A DNA stretch of 64,000 bases from contig JAZQEC010000006.1 of the NCBI GenBank assembly GCA_045538755.1, positions 1-64,000 of the forward strand, in the 5' to 3' direction. Positions 33,051 to 41,641 of the stretch are shown here, piece by piece; the first letter of the stretch is position 1, and every line of letters starts with the position of its first letter. Position numbers and translations under genes: made by a program. The notes beneath the pieces are model-generated. The model did not search any database. It was not told the origin of the DNA and saw only the letters and a list, made by a program, of their open reading frames with translations. Origin of the DNA: UBA1738 sp045538755 (lineage in GTDB: Bacteria > Bacillota > Clostridia > UBA1381).

Positions 33051-33905
33051 ATGGCAAAAAAAGGCTCATTTTGTGTTTTGCTTATTATAATATTTGTTTT
33101 TCTTATGACATTTTCTTCGGTCAAAGAAAATGCATTCCCTGTTTTTGAAGAAGAAAAATGCGTAAACCTTCCTGTTCTTATGTATCACAGTGTTTTAAAG
33201 GATAAACGTCGTACAGGAAAATATGTAATAACTCCCGAAAAGCTTGAAGAAGATATTTTATATTTAAAAAAGAACGGCTACACAGCAATTTCAGCAAAAC
33301 AGCTTATCAGGTATGTTTACGCAGACGGCACACTCCCTAAAAAGCCTGTTATTATAACATTTGACGACGGTATGTATAACAATTTCAAATACGTTGTACC
33401 AATTTTAAAAAAGCACAACTTTTATGCCATTTTTTCAATAGTTGGCAGTTATACCGATGAATACAGCGAAAAAAATGTTGCAAATTCTGCTTTTGGATAT
33501 TTGCGGTGGTGCGACATAAAAGAACTTTCACAGTTTCCTAACATAGAATTTGCAAATCATTCCTACGGCTTTCATTCAATATCCTCACTCAGATACGGAG
33601 TGCAGAAAAACAAAGGCGAAGACACACTTTCCTACATCAACACATTTTATCAGGACACACAAAAACTGCAGTCGGAATTTTTATCTAACTGCAGTTTTCG
33701 TCCTATTATTTATACATACCCGTTCGGGAGTTACAGCAAGGAAAGTGCTCGTGTTTTGCAAAAAATGGATTTTCTCATCACACTTTCCTGTACCGAAGGA
33801 ATCAATAAAATCACAAAAGGCGAGGACTGTCTGTATCTTCTAAAGCGGTATAACCGTGACGGCAGACTAACATCCGAACAATTTTTTAAAAAATTGAAGC
33901 TTTAA
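33051..33905 (+). CDS. polysaccharide deacetylase (NodB domain), membrane-anchored or secreted
   Basis: 284 residues from ATG at 33051 behind AGGTGA. A hydrophobic N-terminal helix (about 8-25) is a signal or anchor. The NodB core has VLMYHSV, ITFDDGMYNN (catalytic and metal Asp), NHSYGFHS (metal His pair) and YPFGSYS. Such enzymes deacetylate peptidoglycan or other N-acetylated glycans. It lies after the fba terminator and needs its own promoter or read-through. The last 4 bp overlap the convergent fumarase gene. The glycan substrate is unknown. Confidence 0.88.
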   Translation: MAKKGSFCVLLIIIFVFLMTFSSVKENAFPVFEEEKCVNLPVLMYHSVLKDKRRTGKYVITPEKLEEDILYLKKNGYTAISAKQLIRYVYADGTLPKKPVIITFDDGMYNNFKYVVPILKKHNFYAIFSIVGSYTDEYSEKNVANSAFGYLRWCDIKELSQFPNIEFANHSYGFHSISSLRYGVQKNKGEDTLSYINTFYQDTQKLQSEFLSNCSFRPIIYTYPFGSYSKESARVLQKMDFLITLSCTEGINKITKGEDCLYLLKRYNRDGRLTSEQFFKKLKL

Positions 33906-34459
33906 ATCTCACAGTACCTTTCCTGTCCAATTTTATAAATATCCCTACCTTCACAATCGACAAGCACAGTGCACGGGAAGTCTTCAACGTAAAGCTTGCG
34001 CACAGCTTCGGTGCCAAGGTCATGATAGGCTACAACTTCGGCTTTTTTAATGCAGTTTGCAATAAGTGCCCCTGCGCCGCCGATTGCACCCAAATACAGA
34101 CAGGTATTTCGTTTTATTGACTCAACAACTTCGCTGTTTCTTGCGCCCTTTCCAATCATAACCTTTAACCCTTTATCCAAAAGAGTCGGCGTATATGCAT
34201 CCATTCTTCCCGCTGTTGTGGGTCCGCATGAGCCTATAACTTCACCAGGCTTTGCAGGGCAAGGACCGGCATAATAAATAACCTGACCTTTTATATCAAA
34301 CGGAAAGTCAATGCCGTTTTCAAAATCTTTTACCATTCGCTCATGTGCAGCATCACGTGCTGTGTAAATAATGCCTGAAAGCAGGAGCTGGTCTCCTGCT
34401 TTCAAAGACTTTATTTTTTCATTATTAAGTTCCGAAACATTTATTTTCAAAGCTTCCAT
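33902..34459 (-). CDS. Fe-S hydro-lyase beta subunit (fumarase class I C-terminal part)
   Basis: 185 residues, the usual size of the TtdB/FumB-type beta subunit. Motifs: LSGIIYTARDAAHERM near the start, YYAGPCPAKPGEVIGSCGPTTAGRMD in the middle (split by key residues Pro-Gly and Cys), GKGARN and GGAGALIA. It pairs with an alpha subunit carrying the [4Fe-4S] cluster to hydrate fumarate or a related acid. No alpha gene is in the window. Its ATG overlaps the dnaJ stop as TAATG, so it is translated as part of the heat-shock operon, which is unusual. Confidence 0.88.
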   Translation of the reverse strand: MEALKINVSELNNEKIKSLKAGDQLLLSGIIYTARDAAHERMVKDFENGIDFPFDIKGQVIYYAGPCPAKPGEVIGSCGPTTAGRMDAYTPTLLDKGLKVMIGKGARNSEVVESIKRNTCLYLGAIGGAGALIANCIKKAEVVAYHDLGTEAVRKLYVEDFPCTVLVDCEGRDIYKIGQERYCEI

Positions 34460-35598
34460 TACTTAAAAATTTCCTTCATCGTATCAAAAAAGCCTTTGCT
34501 TTTTTTGTAGTTTTTCTCTTCAATCGTGCCGTCAAACTCACGAAGCAATTCCTTTTGCTTTTGCGTAAGGTTTTTTGGTGTTTCAATCTCAACCGTAACA
34601 TACTGGTCGCCTCTGCCTTTACTACGAATAAACGGAATGCCCTTGCCACGAAGACGGAACACACTTCCCGTTTGCGTTTCTGCAGGAATATCATATTCTA
34701 CAAGACCGCTTATGGTAGGCACTTTTATCGTTGCACCTAAGGCTGCCTGAGCAAAGGTTATCGGAATTGTTATATAAACATCAAATTCATCACGAGTAAA
34801 AATATTATGCCTTTTAATGCGGATTGTGATAAGCAAATCACCTGACGGGCCGCCTCTTTCACCAGGTTCACCACTGCCTGAAATCTGCATTGTCTGGCCG
34901 TCATTGATACCTTGCGGAATGTCGACCTCGATAGTTTTCTGACGTCTTACTTTTCCACTTCCACGGCATTGCGTGCACGGTTCTTTTATAATCTTGCCTT
35001 CGCCATGACATTCAGGACAAGTGGTAACATTTCGCATATATCCAAGCGGTGTTCTTGTTTGCGTTGTAACTTGACCTGTGCCGCCGCAACGTCCGCAGAC
35101 TTGAGCACTTGTTCCGGGTTTTGCACCGCTTCCGTGACAGGTAGAGCATTCCTCCATCTTATCAAGTGTAATTTTTTTCTTACACCCAAACGCTGCTTCT
35201 TCAAAGGTAAGCTCAACCACTTTTCTTATATCGCTACCTCTTCTCGGGCCATTTCTTCTGCTTCCGCCGCCAAAGCCGAATCCGCCGCCAAAAATGTTTT
35301 CAAATATATCGCCAAAATCACCAAACGGATTTCCGCCATAGGCGCCTCCGCCACCTGCTGAGAAGTTCGGGTCTACTCCTGCATGACCAAACTGGTCATA
35401 TCGAGCCTTTTTATCGCTATCCGAAAGCACCTCGTAAGCTTCGTTTACTTCTTTAAACTTCGCTTCTGCTGCTTTATCTCCCGGATGAAGGTCGGGATGG
35501 TACTTTTTCGCCTCCTTACGGTAGGCCTTTTTTATTTCATCGGCTGATGCACCCTTTTGTACACCTAACACCTCGTAATAATCTCTTTTATCAGCCAC
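34459..35598 (-). CDS. dnaJ: chaperone protein DnaJ
   Basis: 379 residues from GTG at 35598, placed five nt after AGGTGA; the longer frame starts inside that ribosome-binding site. J domain with HPD in KYHPDLHPGD, a Gly/Phe-rich linker (about 75-115), four CxxCxGxG zinc repeats (CSTCHGSG, CGRCGGTG, CPECHGEG, CTQCRGSG) and two beta domains. It stimulates DnaK ATPase and delivers unfolded clients. It ends coupled to the fumarase beta gene. Confidence 0.97.
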   Translation of the reverse strand: MADKRDYYEVLGVQKGASADEIKKAYRKEAKKYHPDLHPGDKAAEAKFKEVNEAYEVLSDSDKKARYDQFGHAGVDPNFSAGGGGAYGGNPFGDFGDIFENIFGGGFGFGGGSRRNGPRRGSDIRKVVELTFEEAAFGCKKKITLDKMEECSTCHGSGAKPGTSAQVCGRCGGTGQVTTQTRTPLGYMRNVTTCPECHGEGKIIKEPCTQCRGSGKVRRQKTIEVDIPQGINDGQTMQISGSGEPGERGGPSGDLLITIRIKRHNIFTRDEFDVYITIPITFAQAALGATIKVPTISGLVEYDIPAETQTGSVFRLRGKGIPFIRSKGRGDQYVTVEIETPKNLTQKQKELLREFDGTIEEKNYKKSKGFFDTMKEIFK

Positions 35599-35667
35599 AA
35601 ATTTCACCTCATAAATTTAGCTTGCAAAAGGGCGAACGTTTCCGCCGCCCTACTGCAATATAAACAA

Positions 35668-37521
35668 TTATTTATTGTCGTTGTCAACTTCTCTGTAATC
35701 AGCTTCATAGACGTTATCGTTGTTTGGACCTGCCTGCTGTCCGCCCTGTGCATCATTCGGGTTAAATCCTGCGCCCTGTGCACCCTGTGGATTTGCCTGC
35801 TGATACATCTTTTCTGAAATCTTATAGAACTTCTGCTGGAGTGCTTCTGATGCATTCTTGATAGCTTCAGAATCTGTACCCTTTAGAGCTTCTTTAACCT
35901 TTTCGATTTCAGCTTCAACTTCCGACTTGTCTTTTGCATCAATCTTATCTCCGATTTCGCCTAAAGTCTTCTCGCACTGGTAAACCATACTTTCAGCATT
36001 GTTTCTTGTTTCAACTTCTTCTTTTCTCTTCTTATCTTCTTCAGCATATTTTTCAGCTTCTTTAACTGCCTTTTCAATATCTTCTTCAGAAAGATTTGAA
36101 GATGCTGTAATTGTAATCTTCTGCTCGTTTCCTGTGCCCATATCCTTTGCTGAAACCTTAACGATACCGTTTGCGTCAATATCGAAAGAAACCTCAATCT
36201 GCGGAACACCGCGAGGTGCAGGTGCAATACCTGTTAAGCTGAAACGTCCGAGAGTTTTGTTGTACTGTGCCATATCTCTTTCGCCCTGCAGAACGTGTAC
36301 TTCAACAGAAGTCTGACCATCGGCTGCAGTTGAGAAAATCTGTGATTTCTTAGTAGGAATGGTTGTGTTTCTTTCAATAAGTCTTGTGAACACGCCACCC
36401 ATTGTTTCAATACCAAGTGAAAGCGGTGTAACGTCCAAAAGAAGAAGGTCTTTAACATCGCCCGCTAAAACTCCTGCCTGAACGGCAGCACCCATAGCAA
36501 CACACTCGTCAGGGTTAATTCCCTTTGTAGGCTCCTGTCCCATTTCATTCTTAACAGCCTCCTGAACAGCAGGAATTCTTGAAGAACCGCCGACTAAAAG
36601 AACCTTATCTACATCACCTTTTGAAAGTCCTGCATCGCTCATAGCATTTCTTATGCAAGTAATTGTTTTCTGAACCAAGTCAGCTGTGAGTTCGTCAAAT
36701 TTAGCCTTTGTGAGTGTTATATCAAGGTGCTTAGGACCTGTTGCGTCTGCTGTAATAAACGGAAGGTTTACATTTGAAGTTGTCATTCCTGAAAGCTCAA
36801 TCTTTGACTTTTCTGCAGCTTCTTTAAGTCTCTGCATAGCCATCTTATCGCCTGTCAGGTCAACTCCTGTTTCCTTTTTAAATTCTGCTACTAAATAGTC
36901 AATAATTCTCTGGTCGAAGTCGTCACCGCCAAGGCGTGTATCACCGTTTGTTGAAAGAACCTCAAAAACCCCGTCACCAATTTCAAGAATAGATACGTCG
37001 AATGTTCCGCCGCCAAGGTCATATACCATAACCTTTTGGTCTGTATCATTCATACCATAAGCAAGTGCAGCTGCTGTCGGCTCGTTGATAATTCTGAGCA
37101 CTTCAAGACCTGCAATCTTACCTGCGTCCTTTGTAGCCTGACGCTGTGAGTCAGAAAAGTATGCAGGAACCGTAATAACAGCCTGTGTTACAGTTTCACC
37201 TAAATAACTTTCTGCATCTTGTTTTAACTTTGTTAAAATCATTGCAGAAATTTCCTGAGGTGTATATGCCTTATCGTCAATATTTACTGTGTAGCCTGTT
37301 CCCATTTCTCTCTTAATTGACATAATTGTTCTGTCAGCATTTGTAACTGCCTGTCTTTTTGCTACCTGACCTACAATTCTCTCGCCGTCTTTCTGGAAAG
37401 CAACTACTGACGGTGTTGTTCTTGCACCTTCTGAGTTTGCAATAACTGTCGGGTTACCACCCTCTATAACTGCCACGCATGAGTTTGTAGTACCTAAGTC
37501 AATACCTATAATTTTTTCCAT
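35668..37521 (-). CDS. dnaK: chaperone protein DnaK (Hsp70)
   Basis: 617 residues from ATG at 37521 behind GGAGG. Hsp70 signatures: IGIDLGTTNSCVAV at the N-terminus, VYDLGGGTFDVSIL and VLLVGGSSRIPAVQ in the ATPase domain, then the substrate-binding domain (about 385-505) and a Gly/Gln/Asn-rich tail. It binds exposed hydrophobic peptides in an ATP cycle with GrpE and DnaJ. It lacks the 24-residue insert of Gram-negative DnaK, as expected for Firmicutes. Confidence 0.98.
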   Translation of the reverse strand: MEKIIGIDLGTTNSCVAVIEGGNPTVIANSEGARTTPSVVAFQKDGERIVGQVAKRQAVTNADRTIMSIKREMGTGYTVNIDDKAYTPQEISAMILTKLKQDAESYLGETVTQAVITVPAYFSDSQRQATKDAGKIAGLEVLRIINEPTAAALAYGMNDTDQKVMVYDLGGGTFDVSILEIGDGVFEVLSTNGDTRLGGDDFDQRIIDYLVAEFKKETGVDLTGDKMAMQRLKEAAEKSKIELSGMTTSNVNLPFITADATGPKHLDITLTKAKFDELTADLVQKTITCIRNAMSDAGLSKGDVDKVLLVGGSSRIPAVQEAVKNEMGQEPTKGINPDECVAMGAAVQAGVLAGDVKDLLLLDVTPLSLGIETMGGVFTRLIERNTTIPTKKSQIFSTAADGQTSVEVHVLQGERDMAQYNKTLGRFSLTGIAPAPRGVPQIEVSFDIDANGIVKVSAKDMGTGNEQKITITASSNLSEEDIEKAVKEAEKYAEEDKKRKEEVETRNNAESMVYQCEKTLGEIGDKIDAKDKSEVEAEIEKVKEALKGTDSEAIKNASEALQQKFYKISEKMYQQANPQGAQGAGFNPNDAQGGQQAGPNNDNVYEADYREVDNDNK

Positions 37522-37545
37522 TTTTATTTCCTCCATTTTTAGTTA

Positions 37546-38076
37546 TTAGTTTGCCACTTTTACCATTGAATAACGAACAACACGCTCATTATTATAAATG
37601 TACCCCTTCATAAACTCCTCTACAACGGTATTTTCCGTTACGGCATCGTCGTCGATGTGCATTACTGCATTATGAAGGTTTGGATCAAATTCCTCGCCAA
37701 GTGCCTTTATATCTGTAACTTTAAGCTTGGTGAGTGAATCAATCATCTGCTTTTTTACCAGTTCAACTCCTGCTTTTAAGCTTTTGGCATCCTCTGATTC
37801 TACCTCAACCGCCAATGCTCTGTCAAGGTTATCAAGGACCGGCAGAAGCTCTGCAACTGCATCTATAACAGCATCTGCATATCTTGCGTCTTTCTCTTTC
37901 TGAGTTCTCTTTTTATAGTTATCAAATTCAGCATAAAGACGTAAATATTTGTCCTCACTGTCCTTTAGTTTTCCTTCAAGCTTTGCCTTTTCATCTATCG
38001 GCTCATTTTCTGCTTCAGCAGTTTCTTCGGCAGTTTCGACTTCAGAATCAACTTCTGTTACCTTTTCTTCTTCCAT
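37546..38076 (-). CDS. grpE: nucleotide exchange factor GrpE
   Basis: 176 residues from ATG at 38076 (a GTG one codon earlier is possible). An acidic disordered N-terminus (1-40) leads into the long dimerisation helix (RLYAEFDNYKKRTQKEK), and the C-terminal beta domain ends with EFDPNLHNAVM and the GYIYNNERVVRYSMVKVAN motif. It releases ADP from DnaK. It lies 8 nt after hrcA and 24 nt before dnaK. Confidence 0.96.
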   Translation of the reverse strand: MEEEKVTEVDSEVETAEETAEAENEPIDEKAKLEGKLKDSEDKYLRLYAEFDNYKKRTQKEKDARYADAVIDAVAELLPVLDNLDRALAVEVESEDAKSLKAGVELVKKQMIDSLTKLKVTDIKALGEEFDPNLHNAVMHIDDDAVTENTVVEEFMKGYIYNNERVVRYSMVKVAN

Positions 38077-38084
38077 CACTCTAT

Positions 38085-39134
38085 CTATCCCTCACTTTCT
38101 GTGTTATATAGCTGGTCTAAAATTTTGTCTACATGGTTTGAGATACAGTCAAGACTTGCGATAACCTTTGCGTAATTCATACGCTTTGGTCCTATTACGC
38201 CTATACGTCCTACTACCTTATCTCCCAATGAGTAATTTACCGTTACAAGACTTGAATTTGAAAGCTCTTCAAATTCATTTTCTGCTCCGATTTTTACATC
38301 AACTCCATCTTTGCTTGAGCCAATTAGCTTTACTAAATTATCCTTATTTTCAAGGAAGGTCAACATTTCACGTGCCTTTCCCACATCAGAAAATTCAGGA
38401 TATGACAGAATTGATTTTGCGTTATTTACATAAACCTCTGTTTCATCAAGCGAATCAATAGCTTCGTAAACAAAGTTAAGTATATTTATAAGCACCTTTG
38501 GTGCTATCTCAACTACATTTGCAATCTCGTCACCGATTACTTTTATCTTTTCAAATGTAAGCTCATCAGCTGTCAGCCCTGAAATACGGCTATTTAAAAC
38601 TTCTGTAAGTTTTCCGGTAATTTCATCACTGATTTCTATTGCTACCGACTGATTTTTAATTATTCCGGTACTTGTTATAATCACAATCATAACATTTCCA
38701 AGGCCTAAATTCACAAGCTCAATTTTCTTTATTCTTGAGCTGTTAAGCTTTGGAGAGGTAACTACCGTTGTATATTCAGTAAGCGTTGACGCAATAAGGC
38801 TTGCTTTTTTTATTACCATTTCAAGCTGGCTTACACGCTCTGCCATAATCTGCTGAAGCTTTTCAATCGCTTCAACACTCATTTGGTATCTGCGCATAAG
38901 TGAATTAACATAAAATCGGTAGCCGATATCGGACGGGATTCTTCCTGCCGATGTATGAGGCTGGATTAAAAATCCCATTTCTTCAAGGTCTGCCATCTCA
39001 TTTCGTATTGTAGCACTTGAAAGCCCAAGTTCGTTCTTTTTGGATATGGCACGAGAGCCTACCGGCTCGGCTGTACCGATATATTCGTCAATAATTGCCT
39101 GCAAAATTTTTTGCTTTCTTTCGCTAAGCTCCAA
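38085..39134 (-). CDS. hrcA: heat-inducible transcription repressor HrcA
   Basis: 349 residues from TTG at 39134 (GAGGTGA five nt upstream); this gives the usual N-terminus LELSERKQKIL. The winged helix (about 5-75) includes VGSRAISKK and SSATIRNEMADLEEMGFL. The GAF-like and dimerisation parts follow, with TAGRIPSDIGYRFYV at the junction. It binds CIRCE to shut the operon at normal temperature and needs GroEL for folding, giving feedback. The CIRCE is directly upstream. Confidence 0.96.
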   Translation of the reverse strand: MELSERKQKILQAIIDEYIGTAEPVGSRAISKKNELGLSSATIRNEMADLEEMGFLIQPHTSAGRIPSDIGYRFYVNSLMRRYQMSVEAIEKLQQIMAERVSQLEMVIKKASLIASTLTEYTTVVTSPKLNSSRIKKIELVNLGLGNVMIVIITSTGIIKNQSVAIEISDEITGKLTEVLNSRISGLTADELTFEKIKVIGDEIANVVEIAPKVLINILNFVYEAIDSLDETEVYVNNAKSILSYPEFSDVGKAREMLTFLENKDNLVKLIGSSKDGVDVKIGAENEFEELSNSSLVTVNYSLGDKVVGRIGVIGPKRMNYAKVIASLDCISNHVDKILDQLYNTESEG

Positions 39135-39163
39135 GACTCTCACCTCTTTACCTTAAAATACTG

Positions 39164-39190
39164 TTAGCACTCAACTCTTTCGAGTGCTAA
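39164..39190. promoter_or_regulatory. CIRCE operator
   Basis: TTAGCACTC, nine nt, GAGTGCTAA: a perfect match to the consensus, with flanking CTG/CAG extending the dyad. It covers the start site of the heat-shock promoter, so HrcA would block initiation. Confidence 0.97.
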
Positions 39191-39198
39191 CAGTATAA

Positions 39199-39227
39199 AT
39201 AATACCCCTAATCTTTTCATTTGTCAA
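39199..39227 (-). promoter_or_regulatory. sigma-A promoter of the heat-shock operon
   Basis: On the minus strand TTGACA (39227-39222), 17-nt spacer, TATTAT (39204-39199), immediately followed by CIRCE. Confidence 0.9.
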
Positions 39228-39261
39228 GGGTTTTTATGGATTTTTTCATAATTTTTTAGAA

Positions 39262-40368
39262 TTATAAAATAAATTCGCACATTATTTGATTTGAAACACT
39301 AACGGCGTCTTCAGAAAGTTTAAAAAATCCGTTTTCTTCCTTTATCATTCCCAGCTTCAGGAATTTTGATAACGGTTTTTCAAATACTTTTTTAAAATCT
39401 ATACCAAACTTCTTAAAAAATTCTTTTTCCGATATTCCTCTGTCCATTCTAAACCCCAAAAATGCAAATTCCGACATTTTATCGTTTTGGGAAAGAATTT
39501 CTTTTTCGCCCAAGCGGAAATTTTTACTTATATAGGCAGAAAAGCTGTCAGTATTTGAAAAGCGCACACCGTCTAAATAAGAATGTGCAGAAAGTCCCAC
39601 TCCGATATATTCATCACATTTCCAGTATTTTATATTATGGCGGGATTCACAGCCGCTTTTCGCAAAATTTGATATTTCATAGCGGTTATAGCCGTGTTTT
39701 CGCATTTCACAAACTGCAATTTCATAAATTTCACGTTCCAAATCTTCGTTCGGAAGCTCCAATAAGCCCTTTTTGTATTCATCAAAAAGCGGTGTGCCCT
39801 CTTCTAAAATAAGGCTATAACACGAAATATGAGACGGCGAAAGGTCAAAAGCTCTTTTAAGATTTTCTTTAAAGCTTTCCTTTGTTTGTCCGGGAATTGC
39901 GCACATAAGGTCGATACTTATATTTTTGAAACCGTGTTTTTTTAAAAGCCGAACAGTTTCTTCCGCCTCAATTCCCAAATGTGCTCTTCCCAATTTTTGA
40001 AGCTCATCGTCATTAAAGGACTGGACTCCCACAGAAAGCCTATTAACTCCGTTTTTTAGCATTACTTCAAGCTTTTCTTCATCAATAGTTTTAGGATTTG
40101 CTTCGACTGTAAATTCACAATCCTTTGGCAATATAAATGTAGAACTTATTTTCCTTAAAAGACTTTTAAGACTTTTTGCATCAAGACTTGTGGGAGTCCC
40201 GCCGCCAACAAAAACCGTATCACATTCCTCTCCTTTATACTCATCCATCTCTTCAAAAAGTGCAGAAAGATATTTTTCCTTATCCTCTGATGATGCGCAA
40301 AATGAATTAAAGTCGCAATATTTACATTTTTTAAGGCAAAACGGAATATGAACATAAAGTCCTTTCAT
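39262..40368 (-). CDS. hemW: radical SAM heme chaperone HemW
   Basis: 368 residues from ATG at 40368 behind GGAGAG. The cluster motif is CLKKCKYCDF, followed by TVFVGGGTPTSLD and GVQSFNDDELQKLGRAH, with the C-terminal HemW domain (YNRYEISNFAKSG, SRHNIKYW). HemW-type proteins carry heme to target proteins and, unlike HemN, do not oxidise coproporphyrinogen. It precedes hrcA as in Bacillus. A strong hairpin ends 25 nt before its start. Confidence 0.92.
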   Translation of the reverse strand: MKGLYVHIPFCLKKCKYCDFNSFCASSEDKEKYLSALFEEMDEYKGEECDTVFVGGGTPTSLDAKSLKSLLRKISSTFILPKDCEFTVEANPKTIDEEKLEVMLKNGVNRLSVGVQSFNDDELQKLGRAHLGIEAEETVRLLKKHGFKNISIDLMCAIPGQTKESFKENLKRAFDLSPSHISCYSLILEEGTPLFDEYKKGLLELPNEDLEREIYEIAVCEMRKHGYNRYEISNFAKSGCESRHNIKYWKCDEYIGVGLSAHSYLDGVRFSNTDSFSAYISKNFRLGEKEILSQNDKMSEFAFLGFRMDRGISEKEFFKKFGIDFKKVFEKPLSKFLKLGMIKEENGFFKLSEDAVSVSNQIMCEFIL

Positions 40369-40387
40369 AGCAATTCTCTCCAATCAC

Positions 40388-40417
40388 AAAACAAAAGGAC
40401 GGAAGTTCCGTCCTTTT
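40388..40417 (-). terminator. terminator between the acidic protein gene and hemW
   Basis: AAAAGGACGGAA (40393-40404) pairs with 40406-40417; the minus strand continues with GTTTTGT. The inner pairs must open because the central loop is one base. It starts three nt after the stop codon. Confidence 0.85.
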
Positions 40418-40419
40418 AA

Positions 40420-40881
40420 TTAATCTTCGTGGCAACCGCAGTCACAGTCATCGTCACAATCGCAGTCACATTCGAACTCAAGCTCGATTTCCTGATTGCA
40501 GTTCGGGCAGATAATACCCTTTTCTTCATCAAGAGCATCAAAGTCAATCATAACGTCTTCATGACAGCTCGGACATTCAATTTCGAAAAAGTCCATATCG
40601 TCGTCATATTCTTCGTCATCGTCAAATCCGAAAACATCATCGTCGTCATCGTCATCATCACTATACGCGATTTCTTCGATATCAGCAAGATCGCTGTCGA
40701 TTTCATCAACCTTTTCTTCAAGCTCGTCGTGTGCATCAATCACATCGTCCAAAGCATCTGCAATATCCTTTAAAACATCAATTACATTAACTAAAAGCTT
40801 ACCTTCCGGCTTGCTCTCATCAATAGCAAGTCCGTCGCAAAGACCTTTAAGATATGAAACCTTAGAAACCAAGTTTTCCAT
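40420..40881 (-). CDS. highly acidic Cys-rich protein (CD1247-type)
   Basis: 153 residues. The N-terminal helical domain (1-65, SKVSYLKGLCDGLAID) matches the small clostridial domain named after C. difficile CD1247. A poly-Asp run follows (about 74-95), then a zinc ribbon (CPSC and CPNC near 103 and 124) and a tail alternating Cys and Asp (CDCDCDD, CDCGC). Function is unknown; the tail could hold metal ions. It is expressed from its own unit between efp and hemW and closed by a terminator. Confidence 0.75.
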   Translation of the reverse strand: MENLVSKVSYLKGLCDGLAIDESKPEGKLLVNVIDVLKDIADALDDVIDAHDELEEKVDEIDSDLADIEEIAYSDDDDDDDDVFGFDDDEEYDDDMDFFEIECPSCHEDVMIDFDALDEEKGIICPNCNQEIELEFECDCDCDDDCDCGCHED

Positions 40882-41007
40882 ACTTTTATTCCTTTCTTAT
40901 AACATTGATAATTAAGATAGAAATTGTTAAGATTATCGTTTCATAGAACGGCGCTATATTTTTTACTGCTCTTAACTAAAAACGGTAAAGTCACAATTTA
41001 TACTTAA

Positions 41008-41565
41008 TTATACTCTTTCCATATATTCGCCTGTTCTGGTATCAATTCTGATGATATCTGTATCATTTACAAACAGAGGAACCTGAATAACTGCACCAGT
41101 TTCAAGTGTAGCAGGTTTGGTTGCGCCTGTTGCAGTATTTCCTGCAAAGCCCGGCTCTGTTTCAGTAATTGCAAGTTCAACGAATGTAGGTGGTTCAATA
41201 CCAAATACGTTACCCTTATATGAAAGAATCATACATACCATATTTTCCTTAACAAACTTAAGAGCATCACCAATCTGGTCCTTGCTGATAGGAAGCATAT
41301 CAAAAGTTTCCTGATCCATAAAGTAGTAAAGATCACCATCATTATATGAATATTCCATATTCTTCTTTTCGATATGTGCTTCTTCTACCTTTTCAGTTGG
41401 TCTGAAAGTTTTTTCAACAACACCGCCGGTAATTACGTTTTTAAGTTTTGTTCTAACGAAAGCTGCACCTTTTCCCGGTTTTACGTGCTGGAATTCTACT
41501 ACCTGATAAACGTTACCTTCAAATTCAAAGGTTCTACCGTTTCTAAAATCTCCTGCTGTAATCAT
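41008..41565 (-). CDS. efp: translation elongation factor P
   Basis: 185 residues in three beta-barrel domains. The exposed loop HVKPGKGAAFVRTK carries Lys32 at the modified position (lysine class rather than the arginine class). GDLYYFMDQETFDMLPI and the C-terminal RIDTRTGEYMERV are standard. It rescues ribosomes stalled at polyproline. GGAGGAAATTA precedes ATG. It has its own promoter and also follows aroQ and the peptidase, the Bacillus gene order. Confidence 0.97.
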   Translation of the reverse strand: MITAGDFRNGRTFEFEGNVYQVVEFQHVKPGKGAAFVRTKLKNVITGGVVEKTFRPTEKVEEAHIEKKNMEYSYNDGDLYYFMDQETFDMLPISKDQIGDALKFVKENMVCMILSYKGNVFGIEPPTFVELAITETEPGFAGNTATGATKPATLETGAVIQVPLFVNDTDIIRIDTRTGEYMERV

Positions 41566-41604
41566 AATTAATTTCCTCCATTGTTAAATATCTCTACATA
41601 ATAC

Positions 41605-41633
41605 ATTGTAATATATTTTATATGAAATTTCAA
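41605..41633 (-). promoter_or_regulatory. promoter of efp
   Basis: On the minus strand TTGAAA (41633-41628), 17-nt spacer, TACAAT (41610-41605), in the gap between the peptidase and efp. Confidence 0.8.
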
Positions 41634-41641
41634 GTCTTTTT

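Noticed and set aside
40620..40670. Trinucleotide-like GTC/ATC repeat
   Set aside because: It is simply the Asp run of the acidic protein; codons alternate and it is not a separate repeat element.
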